A stretch of 55,517 bases of DNA from Planctomycetota bacterium (GCA_024277285.1 JAJRVM010000173.1:1-55517); one strand, 5' to 3'; positions 23,213 through 33,204 are shown, numbered from the stretch's first letter. The notes: generated by a model from the sequence alone, not told the origin. Translations and numbers: made by a program.

Positions 23213-24439
23213 ATGACAGATTCGCACGAGGGGGCGTCGGGGTTGGACAGAGATGCGCGTTTGGCGATCGAAGGTGGCAGACCCACCGTTGTGGACGGAC
23301 CACCTGAGTGGCCGTTCGCGGAGGATTCGATCCGAGACCAGCTGCTCGCGGCGTGGCAGGACGGTAGCTGGGGGCGTTACGAGTCGCAATGCCATGTGCA
23401 GTTGGTTGAAAAGCTAGGTGCGCTGCATGGGGTTGCGTATGCCCTGCCCTGCTGCTCGGGTACTTTTGCCGTGGAGCTGGCGCTGCGCGGACTTAAGGTT
23501 CGTGCGGGCGATGAAGTGGTGCTGGCCGCTTACGACTTTCCGGGGAATTTCCGCGCGATTGAGGCGGTTGGCGCGATTCCCGTGTTGGTTGACATTGATC
23601 CTAAAACGTGGAGCATGAATCCGGAGTGTTTGGCAACGGCGATCTGCCGATCGACGCGCGCCATCATGGTGTCGCATTTGCACGGTGGTCTGGCTGATAT
23701 GAAGCGCATAATGGCGATCGCGCGAGACCATGGTTTGGGAGTTGTGGAGGATGCTTGCCAGGCACCCGGAGCGACTGTGCAAGGCCGTCCGGCCGGTACG
23801 TGGGGAGACGTGGGTGCGTTGAGTTTCGGTGGCAGCAAACTATTGACGGCGGGACGCGGTGGGGCGATTATCACCGCCGACGCTTCGGTTTACCAGCGTG
23901 CGAAGATCTTCGGCGAGCGTGGCAACGTTGCGTTTCCGTTAAGCACAATGCAAGCCGCTGTCTTGTTGCCGCAGCTCGATGCGCTTCAGCAGAACAACGT
24001 TTTGCGTCGCCAAAGCGTGCAGCGACTGCTCGCCACATGGCGTACTGTGAAGATGCTTTGCCCCGTCTTGCCTGAAGACCAGCCTGGACAACCAGCGTAC
24101 TATAAGGTTGCCTTGCGTTACGATGAACAAGCTGCGGGCGGGCGAACGCGTGCCCAGTTCATCGAGACGATTCGAGCCGAAGGCGTCGCCGTCGGGCCAG
24201 GTTTTCGCGGCTTTGTGCGCCGTGGTGTGGGGCGAGCGGGTGTGGGGCGAGCGGGTGTGGGGCGAGCGGGTGTGGGGCGAGCGGGTGCAACACGATGTCG
24301 GGCGGTCGGAAACCTGAAGCATGCAGCGAATGCCGCCGCCACGACCGTACTGTTGCATCACCCCGCATTGCTGCAGCCGGCGAATCAGGTCGATGTGATC
24401 GCACATGCTTTTCAAAAGGTAGCAAGCCATTTTTGCTGA
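23213..24439 (+). CDS. DegT/DnrJ/EryC1-type PLP aminotransferase
   Basis: The family transfers amino groups to keto-sugars or related ketones. The 408-residue product starts at ATG 23213 with GGAGG upstream; the longer open frame to 22949 has no sensible start. Visible motifs are the PCCSGTFAVELAL cofactor segment, EVVLAAYDFPGNFRAIEA, VVEDACQAPGA and the Schiff-base lysine at 209 in FGGSKLLTAGRGG. An array of VGRAG pentapeptides (24224-24283) sits in the C-terminal domain, just before the conserved-looking CRAVGNLKHA. The catalytic domain is intact, so the gene is probably functional. The substrate is unknown. Confidence 0.87.
   Translation: MTDSHEGASGLDRDARLAIEGGRPTVVDGPPEWPFAEDSIRDQLLAAWQDGSWGRYESQCHVQLVEKLGALHGVAYALPCCSGTFAVELALRGLKVRAGDEVVLAAYDFPGNFRAIEAVGAIPVLVDIDPKTWSMNPECLATAICRSTRAIMVSHLHGGLADMKRIMAIARDHGLGVVEDACQAPGATVQGRPAGTWGDVGALSFGGSKLLTAGRGGAIITADASVYQRAKIFGERGNVAFPLSTMQAAVLLPQLDALQQNNVLRRQSVQRLLATWRTVKMLCPVLPEDQPGQPAYYKVALRYDEQAAGGRTRAQFIETIRAEGVAVGPGFRGFVRRGVGRAGVGRAGVGRAGVGRAGATRCRAVGNLKHAANAAATTVLLHHPALLQPANQVDVIAHAFQKVASHFC
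24224..24283 (+). repeat. 15-bp coding minisatellite (VGRAG)4
   Basis: Four perfect copies of GGTGTGGGGCGAGCG run in frame and encode four VGRAG pentapeptides inside the aminotransferase. Perfect identity at DNA level indicates recent expansion. The unit length is a multiple of three, so copy changes keep the frame. Confidence 0.95.
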
Positions 24440-24489
24440 ACCGGCTCGCGTCGGGCTTGGATACTAAACAGCCGTTATCGAGCGTGCCG

Positions 24490-24744
24490 TTATCGAGCTC
24501 GATGGACGACCGGTCCCGCGGTAAACTCGAATGCCGGTACACTCACGATCGAAGCCGGTTCGGCTGGTGCCGAACCGCTTTCAAACGACTTCACTACCTC
24601 GGCCAATTCGCCACGCACGATCCGGACATCCGCCGGGGCTTCGATACCCAACGAGATTCGGTTGCCCGATACACGATTGATCACAACCGTGATGTTGTCA
24701 CCGATGACGACTTTTTCACCAACTTTGCGACTCAAAACTAACAT
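24490..24744 (-). CDS. csrA: CsrA-family RNA-binding regulator
   Basis: This is the second CsrA in the window, with 84 residues. The core reads MLVLSRKVGEKVVIG at the start, then GIEAP, with R44 in VRIVRGEL at the RNA-binding position. The last 35 residues form a short Ala/Pro/Val-rich tail. The upstream ATG at 24750 abuts the ribosome site, so ATG 24744, six bases after AAGGAGG, is chosen. The gene is on the opposite strand to the aminotransferase and ends 50 bp past its stop. Two CsrA copies may divide targets or cross-regulate. Confidence 0.93.
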   Translation of the reverse strand: MLVLSRKVGEKVVIGDNITVVINRVSGNRISLGIEAPADVRIVRGELAEVVKSFESGSAPAEPASIVSVPAFEFTAGPVVHRAR

Positions 24745-24757
24745 GATCATCCTCCTT
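24745..24757 (-). promoter_or_regulatory. Strong csrA ribosome site containing GGA
   Basis: On the minus strand, AAGGAGG lies six bases before ATG 24744 and is followed by another GGA-containing stretch (GGATGATC). CsrA proteins recognise GGA, often in the Shine-Dalgarno region, so self-repression is plausible. Whether a hairpin presents the GGA is not clear. Confidence 0.6.
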
Positions 24758-25175
24758 GAAAATGAGGGCTGCGATAGGAAAAACTTGCACCACTACTTAG
24801 CTAATCGCAATTGAGTGCCGTAATCCCTCACGACGGCCACTATTTTTTTTGAAAACCTGTCACCGAAAACCTGCCACAGCGCCGATTGCGATACCTTTTC
24901 CGCCGTTTCGTAGTGCCGGCAGAAGCCGTCAATCTGACAGGCCTACCAATTGATAGACACCTTTACCCGCAAAGACGATGCCTAAATTCGACGGAATTTC
25001 AGGATTTTTTTTGAGTTTTCATAAGTTATTGCCGACAAGGTAGTTGCGGATTCTCCTTTCCAACGCATCGTCGGCCTCGTCGTGCCACTCTGCAACGATA
25101 TGGCGTCTCATCCTGAGTCGTTCCCTCTCATTGTGAGACGTTTTCTCCCCCGCTTGCTAGCATTATTCAATCCAA

Positions 25176-25305
25176 GACAGCCTGATTTCAGCTTGTAACT
25201 TGGGATTCCATCCCGAGCATGACCAGGTTCATCAATCCGAGACAGCCTGATTTCAGCTTGTAGCTTGGGATTCCATCCCGAGCATGACCAGGTTCAAGTC
25301 CCCAA
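25176..25305. repeat. 65-bp direct tandem duplication
   Basis: Two nearly identical 65-bp units (25176-25240 and 25241-25305) lie head to tail, beginning GACAGCCTGATTTC. A third partial copy of those 14 bases is at 25352-25365, directly before another repeat. The whole spacer 24745-25749 contains repeats but no gene that I can support. Confidence 0.9.
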
Positions 25306-25365
25306 GAAGCCATCTATTGCCACCGCGCCAGGAACGAAGCCCAAAGAACCAGACAGCCTGATTTC

Positions 25366-25396
25366 GACGCAGTGTGGCACGGCACTCCGTGCCGTG
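25366..25396. repeat. Dispersed GACGCAGTGTG/hairpin repeat, copy A
   Basis: GACGCAGTGTGG leads into a perfect hairpin CACGGCAC-TCC-GTGCCGTG (25378-25396). Related copies are at 35432-35463, 51752-51790 (inverted), 55378-55421 and, partly, 55489-55517. Confidence 0.8.
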
Positions 25397-25503
25397 AGGC
25401 TGCGGCTCTTGCCGACCCAGTCCCCAGAACTCAAAGCCCCAGAACCCAAAGCCAGACCTGTGTCGCCCTATCCGGGGTCTCTTGTGAGGTTCGAGTTATC
25501 AGG

Positions 25504-25553
25504 ATCCCGGGGTCTGACGACCCCGGCAAGGGCTGTACCGGCCCGATTTCGAT
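25504..25553. repeat. Hairpin repeat related to 98-160
   Basis: CCGGGGTC (25507-25514), loop TGAC, GACCCCGG (25519-25526), then a GGCTG and CCGGCCCGA context matching the end of the repeat cluster at the window start. Confidence 0.6.
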
Positions 25554-25749
25554 CTATCCCATTCTTCCAGTGTCCTATTATCGGAGCATACGGTGAAACC
25601 GGTACGTTTTTTGTGATTTATGAGTTTGGTGTGGCACGCTCAAGACATCCGGACTGTAGACAGGTTTGGGAGGCCAAACTAAGCTGGAAAAGTAGCTGTA
25701 ATCCGTTTTTCCTCAATAGCTACCCCCACCTGAACCAAGGAGCGCTCAC

Positions 25750-28700
25750 GTGCTCAACTTGTCTTTCCGCTCCACACGCATGGCGTGTGGCATCTGTATT
25801 GTTGTGTTCTTGCAGGCATCTGTCCTTTGCGGGCAGGATGCGAAGCCAGCCGTAACGGGTGCCAAACCGTCAGCCGAATCGCCGAGTGACGTGCCAGCGG
25901 CCAAGCCGGGCACCGCCGCTGCCGCGCCAGCGGCTGCGAAGCCGGTGGCGAAGAAAAAGCCGGCCGTGGCCAAGAAAGCGGCTCCCCTCGCTGTGCTGCC
26001 GCAGTTCGACTATTCGCGTCTGGCGCACCCGAATGTGGCGGACCAACTGGAACTGACCGACGAGCAGCGTGCGGCGGTTGCACGGATGATTAACGAGCGC
26101 GCGACCCAGCTGGCGGCCGCTCCGCAAACGCAGCGAAAGTCAATCCTTGCCGCTGCCGATCAGAAGCTGGCCGCTCTCTTGAACGAATTTCAGCGTGCCA
26201 AGCTGACCACCTTGGTGGTCGAGAAGAAACTGCAATTCAACTTTCGTGAACAGAAGTGGGCCGACGTGCTCGACTGGTTCGCACGCCAGGCTGGGCTGGC
26301 CTTGGTCATGGACAAGTCGCCGCCCGGCGCGTTCACTTACACGAACAATCGATCTTATTCACCGACCGAGGCCGTTGACCTATTAAACAGTGTCCTATTG
26401 ACCAAGGGGTTTTCACTGTTACAGCGTGGCCGCATGTTGATTTTGGTCGACCTTTCGGACGACCTGCCGGGCAACTTAATCCCACGCGTTCCGGCGGACG
26501 AGATTGACCAACACGGAGACTTCGAGATCATTCGCGTGTTGTTTCCACTGGCCGGTCGCCCGGCCGACACGGTGGCAAAGGAAATTCAGCCTCTGGTCGG
26601 CAAGTATGGCAGTTGTGTTGGCTTGCCGCAGACGGGGCAATTGCTGGTGACGGAAACGGCGGGCAAGCTGAAGGCAATTAGCATTCTGATCGCATCGATT
26701 CCCACTCCGAAGCCGCCCAAGGCGAAAGAGGAGAAGCCAGCACCACCGCCGGCCGTTTTGGGTGTCTATCCGGTAAAAATAGTCAAGCCGGCGGCTGCGG
26801 TCGAGACTCTAGGCATCTTGTTCCCCGCCGCGAAATTCACCGTCGATGACAAGGCGGACCAGGTGATGGCGTACGCACAGCCCAAGGAGCAGGAAGCGAT
26901 CAAGGCGGCCGTCGCGCAGATGGAGGCGAATCGCCCATCCGAAAAGCAACCACGTCTGGAAGTCTACCCCATCGACTTGCCGGAGAGCGAGAAGCTAGTC
27001 GAGCAATTGCAGGCCGCGATGCCAGAGATCCAGGCGACGTTGGATACGACGTTGGGACGTTTACTGGTCTTTGCCGCACCCGAGGATCAGGCAACGGTGA
27101 AACAGATGGTCCAGAAACTGGGTGCCAGTGTGGATGGCGGCAGCAAGCAAGTCGTCGTTTATCGGCCCAAGCATTTCGATCCAACCGCATTGGCTGCGTT
27201 GGTCGAGAATATTGCTCCTCGTGCCGAAGTGTCTACCGACGCGCAGTTGCGCCGGGTCGTTGTCAGTGCGACACCGGCGGAGCAAACGATGATCAAATCG
27301 TTGGTCGACCAGCTCGACCAGGAATCGGCACTCGAGAATAAACCGGTGCTCCAGATCCACGCGTTAGAGAAGCCCGTTGACGCTACGTTGGTGACGACGC
27401 TCAAGAGGCTACTTCCCGATGCCACGATCACGCTCAGCACGGACGGGCTGCAGCTATCGGTCGTCGCGCGTGTGGCCGACCAGGCCGCGATCAAGAAAAT
27501 GGTGGACCAATGGAAAGAGGTTGCCAGCACGCAAAAGCAACCGGAACTGAAGATCTATGCGTTGGAGCGGAAACTTGCGGCAACCGATCTGGCAACCATC
27601 AAATCTCAGGTGCCGAGCGCTCAGGTCACTCTTTCCACGAACGGCCGGCAGATTACCGTGATCGCTCGCGACGCCGACCAGACGGCAGTACAGACGCTTG
27701 TCCAGCGGCTCACCGAGGCCGCCGCCGCGCAGCCGCAACCGGAGCTGAAGGTGTACCCATTGGCCCATGCGTTGGCGGCTGCGGACGTCGCCAGTTTGAC
27801 GGCTTTGGTGCCGGGAGCCAAGATCTCGCTGGCCCTCGATGGCAGGCAGTTACGCGTTGTGGCGTTAGCGGACGAACAGCAGGAGCTTGGCGAGCGGATC
27901 AAGGAATTCGAGGCTGCTGCGGCTGCTGAAGTCAAGCCGGAACTAGCGGTGTTCGCATTGAGTCGGCCGTTGAACGCCACGGTGATGGCCACGATGCAGT
28001 CGCTGGTGCCCAACGCGAAGATGACTATTTCGTCCGACGCCAAAGAGTTGATTGTCGTGGCGCGAGCTGACGAGCAGGCGATGATCAGGAAAACACTTGA
28101 TCAAATCGCGATCTCTGCAGGAGCCGCGCAGAATCAACAATTGGAGATTTATCAGCTGGAAGGCCTCCCGGCGGCGGAGCTACAAAAGCTGCTGCAAACC
28201 ATCGCGGTGCATTCCACCATCACCATCGACGCACCGCAAGACCGTTTGATCATTTGGGGGCCAGTCGACGAGCATGCGGCATTTGCCGCCGTGATCAGCA
28301 AGCTAGCGCAAGATCCGCTGTCAGGTACCAACCCAATTTTGAAGTTCTATCCGCTTGCCGACCTGGCACAATTCACCGGCATTTCGTCCGTCATCACATC
28401 GCTGGTTCCAACGGCCAAAATGACCTGGGACGAGGAGGCCAAACGGGCGATGGTGATTGCGACTCCCAAGGATCATCAGCGCGTTCGCCAAGCGGTCGAT
28501 CAGGTATTGGAGAACGCCGGCCCGGTCGAACAGCCGATCTTACGACTCTATTCGCTCTTGCCCAATCAGCAGACCCGTTTTAATGCGGTGCAAGCCGACG
28601 TGTTAGCGACGTTGCCAGGCATGCGCGTGATCAAGGATCCGCAAACGGGCGAGTTGGCGGTTTGGGCGAAACCAGCTCAACACGAAAAACTCGCCGCGAT

Positions 28701-31536
28701 CCTGGACCAGCTGAAAGTGGTTGGTCAGGCGGTGGGAACTCGGCTGTTGATAGGCTATCCGATCAACAGCGGTTCGCCTGAGACCGCATTGGAGATGCTC
28801 CAGCAGATGTTCCCTGCGATCAAGTTTTCGCTGGACGTGAAAGCTCGACGCATCTTGGCTTATGCATCGCTGAAGGAGCAGGGTCAAATCAAGCAGACGT
28901 TATCCCAATTGGACGTGGAAGGGGCGCCAAGTAACCAAGAGGAGCTGCGTTCTTATTCGACCGAGGACGTCAATCCAACCACCCTGGTAACCATGTTGCA
29001 GACGCTGGTGCCCGACATGCAGTTGACGCCTGATGTGGCTGCCAAGAAGCTCATGGCCTTGGGCTCGATTCGCGACCACGAGGTGTTGGCCAAGGCGGTC
29101 GATCAGGCGTGTAACGGCGATGCCGAAGACCGCCCGTTCGTACGTGCTTACCCGCTTGAAGGCCGCGACGTGCGTGCGTTGATCTATATGCGCGTCGTGC
29201 TCTTAGGAATGGTCCCCGATGCGGCGATTACGGTCGACCCACGCGGCAGTAGCATTGTCGCATCGGCGACGGCAGAGGACCACAAGAAACTGAAGGAGGC
29301 GATTGACGAAATTGTCAGGCTCGATAGCAACGAGAACATGAAACTCGAGACGTACACGCTTGACAAGTTGACCGCCGCTCAGGTGACGCTGACGTTACAG
29401 CCGATCGTGCCGAGCGCGCAGATTTCACCCGGTGTCGATCCCCAGCAAATCGTGGTATGGGCCACGGATACGGACCAGCAACGCATTGTCGCGGCGTTGG
29501 CCAAGCTGGAAGAGGCTGCGGGTGGGAAGACGGACCGCATGCTGCAGATGCATCGTCTGCATCCGTCGGTGGCCGCTCAAGCCTCGGTGTTCATTGCGCG
29601 CACGCTGCCTAATCTGCAAGTGCTATCCGGGCAGGGGACGGGGCGGATTCTGGTTTGGGGAACTCCCAAAGACCAGCAGCGTCTGACTCAGTTGATCGAG
29701 CAGATGGAAGGCGAGTTGGATGCGGATGCCGATCGCAAGATGGTTACCTATGAGATTGGCGATGTTGATCCGACTGAAGCGAAACGTGTGCTTGACAGTG
29801 CGATCGGTGGTTTGGAGTACGTTGCGGGCAAGACGCCCGACGTGATGGTGATTTGGGCCGATGCGGCCACGCAAACGCGAGTCGCCAAGCTGCTGGATGA
29901 GCTGAAATCGGTTGTGGCAACGCCACGCCAGACGTTAAAAGTCTATCCGTTTGAAGTTGGCGAGATGGATGTGACGACCGTTTTTAACGCGTTGAGCCCT
30001 GAGGATACGCGGGAGCTGACGATTCAGCTTAATACCATGACCAACAGCTTGATCGTACGGGGACCGGCCGACCGGCAAGTTGCGTTGAGCGAAACGTTGG
30101 CCAGCCTGGCTGATCAATTGCCGGTTGCGGAGAAGAAGACGGCAGTCGTATATCGGCTCAATCGAGCCGACCCTTCGGCAGCTAGTCTTCTGTTGCGCTC
30201 GTTGCTGCCGGCCGTGCCGGTCGCGGTCGATGTCGCCAATCGGACACTCGCGATCACCGCGACCGTCAAGGACCATGCCAAGGTGCGTGAAGTACTTGAT
30301 CAACTCGATAACAAGGACGGTGGCGATCTGGTTACTGAGACCTACGTGATGAAACGGGGTAACCCGACGGCCGCCATGATCGCCATCAAGCCGATTGTGC
30401 CGCGCGCGACGATCAGTGCTGATGTCTATAACAAGATGCTGATCGTGACGGCGACGGCCGAAGAGCAGAAGCAGATCAAGGCGATCGTCGATCAGGCGGG
30501 TGGGGAAGCGAATGGCGCGATAACGACGCAGGCCTATCCGTTGAAACACGCCAATGCCTACACGATTGCTACTGCGTTGACGCAGGCCGTGCCTAGTGCC
30601 ACTGTCAGCGCCGACGCGCTGAACAAGATGCTGATTGTCACTGCGAACGACGATGATCACAAGCGGATCCAAGCCGTGCTGGACCAAGCGGATAAACGTG
30701 GTGGCGGCGACTTGCAAACCAAGGCGTACGTGTTGCAGTTGGCCAATCCGACGACCATTGCGGTGGCGTTGAGTGCCGTTGTTCCGAATGCCACGGTCAG
30801 TCCCGATGCCGTCAACAAGATGCTGGTCGTAACGGCGTCGGCCGAGGATCAACAGCGGGTACAGGCAATTGTCGATGAAGCGGATCGTCGTGGTGAAGGC
30901 GACGTGGTGACCGAAGTCTACGCGCTGAAGTTCGCCAATCCGCTTGCCTTGAGCTATTCCATCAAACCGATTGCTCCCAACGCGACCGCCAGCCCGGACG
31001 TTTACAACAAGACGTTGATCGTGACGGCCACGGCCAAGGACCACGCGCGAATCAAGGCCATTATCGAACAGGCCGACAGGCGTGGTGGAGGTGATTTGAC
31101 CACCAAGGCGTATTCGGTCAAATGGGCAAACGCTTATACGATTTCGACGGCGTTGGCCACGGTCGTGCCGGATGCCAATATCAGCAGCGATGTGACCAAT
31201 AAGATGTTGATCGTGACCGCCAATAAGGAGGATCACGTTAAGATTCAGGAAGTATTGGAACAAGCCGATAAGCGTGGTGGTGGCGAGCTTGTGACGCATG
31301 CCTACATGTTGCAGACCGCGAACCCGACGACCATCATGCTGGCGTTGCGCCCGGTCGTACCCGATGCGACGGTCAGCAGTGATGTCACCAACAAGATGCT
31401 GGTCGTGACCGCGTCGGAGGAGGATCATAAGAAGGTTGCCGCCGTTGTGGATGAAGCCGATCGCCGGGCGGATGGCGAGCTGGTGACGGAAGTATATACG
31501 TTGAAATGGGCCAACTCGACTGCGCTGAGTGCTTAG
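25750..31536 (+). CDS. Giant secretin-N repeat protein, 5-prime part up to in-frame TAG
   Basis: GTG 25750 has AAGGAG eight bases upstream. A signal peptide (about 1-28) is followed by an Ala/Pro/Lys-rich linker, a helical stretch (about 95-150) and an STN/N0-like domain beginning near residue 158 (FNFREQKWADVLDWF). About 26 tandem secretin-N-type domains of 62-69 residues follow. Each reads roughly YxL-xxANPTT-L-PxA-NKMLIV-ED-IxxIVDxAD, the beta-alpha-beta-beta-alpha pattern of GspD ring domains. From 30325 every unit is exactly 64 residues. The frame ends at TAG 31534-31536, inside unit 26, with repeats continuing in the same frame. No membrane barrel or ATPase is present. It heads the type II secretion locus and is probably periplasmic. 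Confidence 0.85.
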   Translation: MLNLSFRSTRMACGICIVVFLQASVLCGQDAKPAVTGAKPSAESPSDVPAAKPGTAAAAPAAAKPVAKKKPAVAKKAAPLAVLPQFDYSRLAHPNVADQLELTDEQRAAVARMINERATQLAAAPQTQRKSILAAADQKLAALLNEFQRAKLTTLVVEKKLQFNFREQKWADVLDWFARQAGLALVMDKSPPGAFTYTNNRSYSPTEAVDLLNSVLLTKGFSLLQRGRMLILVDLSDDLPGNLIPRVPADEIDQHGDFEIIRVLFPLAGRPADTVAKEIQPLVGKYGSCVGLPQTGQLLVTETAGKLKAISILIASIPTPKPPKAKEEKPAPPPAVLGVYPVKIVKPAAAVETLGILFPAAKFTVDDKADQVMAYAQPKEQEAIKAAVAQMEANRPSEKQPRLEVYPIDLPESEKLVEQLQAAMPEIQATLDTTLGRLLVFAAPEDQATVKQMVQKLGASVDGGSKQVVVYRPKHFDPTALAALVENIAPRAEVSTDAQLRRVVVSATPAEQTMIKSLVDQLDQESALENKPVLQIHALEKPVDATLVTTLKRLLPDATITLSTDGLQLSVVARVADQAAIKKMVDQWKEVASTQKQPELKIYALERKLAATDLATIKSQVPSAQVTLSTNGRQITVIARDADQTAVQTLVQRLTEAAAAQPQPELKVYPLAHALAAADVASLTALVPGAKISLALDGRQLRVVALADEQQELGERIKEFEAAAAAEVKPELAVFALSRPLNATVMATMQSLVPNAKMTISSDAKELIVVARADEQAMIRKTLDQIAISAGAAQNQQLEIYQLEGLPAAELQKLLQTIAVHSTITIDAPQDRLIIWGPVDEHAAFAAVISKLAQDPLSGTNPILKFYPLADLAQFTGISSVITSLVPTAKMTWDEEAKRAMVIATPKDHQRVRQAVDQVLENAGPVEQPILRLYSLLPNQQTRFNAVQADVLATLPGMRVIKDPQTGELAVWAKPAQHEKLAAILDQLKVVGQAVGTRLLIGYPINSGSPETALEMLQQMFPAIKFSLDVKARRILAYASLKEQGQIKQTLSQLDVEGAPSNQEELRSYSTEDVNPTTLVTMLQTLVPDMQLTPDVAAKKLMALGSIRDHEVLAKAVDQACNGDAEDRPFVRAYPLEGRDVRALIYMRVVLLGMVPDAAITVDPRGSSIVASATAEDHKKLKEAIDEIVRLDSNENMKLETYTLDKLTAAQVTLTLQPIVPSAQISPGVDPQQIVVWATDTDQQRIVAALAKLEEAAGGKTDRMLQMHRLHPSVAAQASVFIARTLPNLQVLSGQGTGRILVWGTPKDQQRLTQLIEQMEGELDADADRKMVTYEIGDVDPTEAKRVLDSAIGGLEYVAGKTPDVMVIWADAATQTRVAKLLDELKSVVATPRQTLKVYPFEVGEMDVTTVFNALSPEDTRELTIQLNTMTNSLIVRGPADRQVALSETLASLADQLPVAEKKTAVVYRLNRADPSAASLLLRSLLPAVPVAVDVANRTLAITATVKDHAKVREVLDQLDNKDGGDLVTETYVMKRGNPTAAMIAIKPIVPRATISADVYNKMLIVTATAEEQKQIKAIVDQAGGEANGAITTQAYPLKHANAYTIATALTQAVPSATVSADALNKMLIVTANDDDHKRIQAVLDQADKRGGGDLQTKAYVLQLANPTTIAVALSAVVPNATVSPDAVNKMLVVTASAEDQQRVQAIVDEADRRGEGDVVTEVYALKFANPLALSYSIKPIAPNATASPDVYNKTLIVTATAKDHARIKAIIEQADRRGGGDLTTKAYSVKWANAYTISTALATVVPDANISSDVTNKMLIVTANKEDHVKIQEVLEQADKRGGGELVTHAYMLQTANPTTIMLALRPVVPDATVSSDVTNKMLVVTASEEDHKKVAAVVDEADRRADGELVTEVYTLKWANSTALSA

Positions 31537-33204
31537 CTTAGGCCGATCGCGCCCAACGCGGTGATCAGCCCTGATATCTACAACAAGGCGTTGTTCGTGA
31601 CGGCCACGGCCAAGGACCATCTGCGCATCAAGGCGGTGGTTGAACAAGCGGACCGACGTGGTGGCGGCGACTTGACGACGCAGGCCTATTCAGTGAAGTG
31701 GGCCAATCCGATCACCATTGCCACCGCGCTGACCGCGGTGGTACCCGACGCGAAGATCAGTAGTGATACCGTCAATAAGATGTTGATCGTCACGGCCAAC
31801 ATGGAAGATCATGAGAAAATCAAAACGGTGATCGAGCAAGCGGATCGGCGTGGTGGTGGCGACTTGACGACGCATGCCTACTCATTGCAATGGGCCAATC
31901 CGATCACGATTACCGCCGCGCTGACGGCAGTCGTACCCGATGCGAAGATCAGTAGCGATACCGTTAATAAGATGTTGATTGTGTCGGCTAACCAGGAAGA
32001 CCACGAGAAGATCAAAACGGTGATCGAACAAGCAGATAAACGTGGCGGCGGCACATTGTCGACGCAAGCGTATGTCTTGCAGTTGGCCAATCCGACCACC
32101 ATCGCCGTGGCGCTGCGCACGGCGGTGCCCAATGCGACCGTCAGTGCCGATGCGACCAACAAGATGCTCGTCGTCACGGCTTCTGAAGAGGATCAGCTGC
32201 GGATAAAGACGATTATCGACGAGGCGGATCGTCGCAGTGAAGGAGAAATGACGACCAGGGTCTACGCATTGAAATTCGCCAACTCGCTGGCCCTGAGCTA
32301 TTCGATCAAACCGATCGCTCCCAATGCAACGGCCAGTCCGGATGTCTATAACAAGACGCTCATCGTGACGGCCACGGCCAAGGACCACGAACGAATTAAA
32401 GTCGTTATCGATCAGGCGGACCGGCGTGGCGGAGGTGATCTGACGACCAAAGCTTATCCACTGAAATGGGCGAATCCCACGACGATCGCCACGGCGTTGA
32501 CCGTCGTCGTGCCGAATGCCAATCTGAGTAGCGATCTGACCAATAAGATGCTTGTCGTCACCGCCAACAAGGAAGACCATGCCACGATTCAGAAAGTAAT
32601 CGATCAGGCCGACAAACGTGGTGGAGGTGATCTGGTCACGAAAGCCTACGCCCTGCGACGAGCGAATCCAACGACCATCATGGTGGCCGTGCGACCGGTC
32701 GTGCCGGACGCGACCATTAGTGCCGATGTAATCAATCGCATGCTGATCGTGACCGCTTCCGAGGTGGATCATGTACGGGTCAATGCGATCGTCGAGGCGG
32801 CCGACCGGCGTGGCGAAGGCGAAATGACGACCGAAGCCTATTCGCTTAAGTGGGCGAATCCGGGGACGCTCGTGACGGCGTTGGCCCCGATTGTCCCCAA
32901 CGCGATCACGAGTGCCGATATCACGAACAAGACCCTGATCGTGACGGCCACCGCGACCGACCACACGCTGGTCCAGAAAGTGGTGGACCAAGCCGATCGA
33001 CGCGGTGAAGGCGAGATGACGACGGAAGTCTACCTGCTGACGCGCGCCAACCCTCTGTACGTGCAACGCGCACTCGCGCCGCTGGTGCCCGATGCGACGA
33101 TCGGGGCGGATGCTGCCAGTAAGACCTTGATCATTACAGCGCCCGAAAAAGAACAAGAGAAAATCAAGAAGATTGTGGAACGCGCGGATCGACGTGGCGA
33201 AGGC
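30325..33204 (+). repeat. Array of fifteen 192-bp coding repeats
   Basis: Units 20-34 of the giant protein begin at 30325 + 192n with no length change, each 64 codons. A higher-order pattern is visible: units 22-25 resemble units 29-32, a period of seven units (1344 bp). Units 27 and 28 are nearly identical neighbours. This points to segmental duplication and recombination within the gene. Confidence 0.92.
31534..31536 (+). other. In-frame amber codon inside repeat unit 26
   Basis: TAG replaces codon 20 of unit 26 (unit start 31477). The same position is TCC in unit 23, TCG in unit 30 and GCG in unit 33, so one base change from TCG would make it. The frame then stays open for over 1,290 further codons and keeps the 192-bp register. 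No ribosome site precedes the next GTG (31561). Confidence 0.95.

Noticed and set aside
31534..31536. TAG as a pyrrolysine codon
   Set aside because: No pyl genes are visible, the aligned residues are Ser/Ala, and the tRNA found here reads UGA, not UAG.
30325..33204. Regular repeats as a CRISPR array
   Set aside because: The 192-bp units are contiguous, coding and have no spacers.
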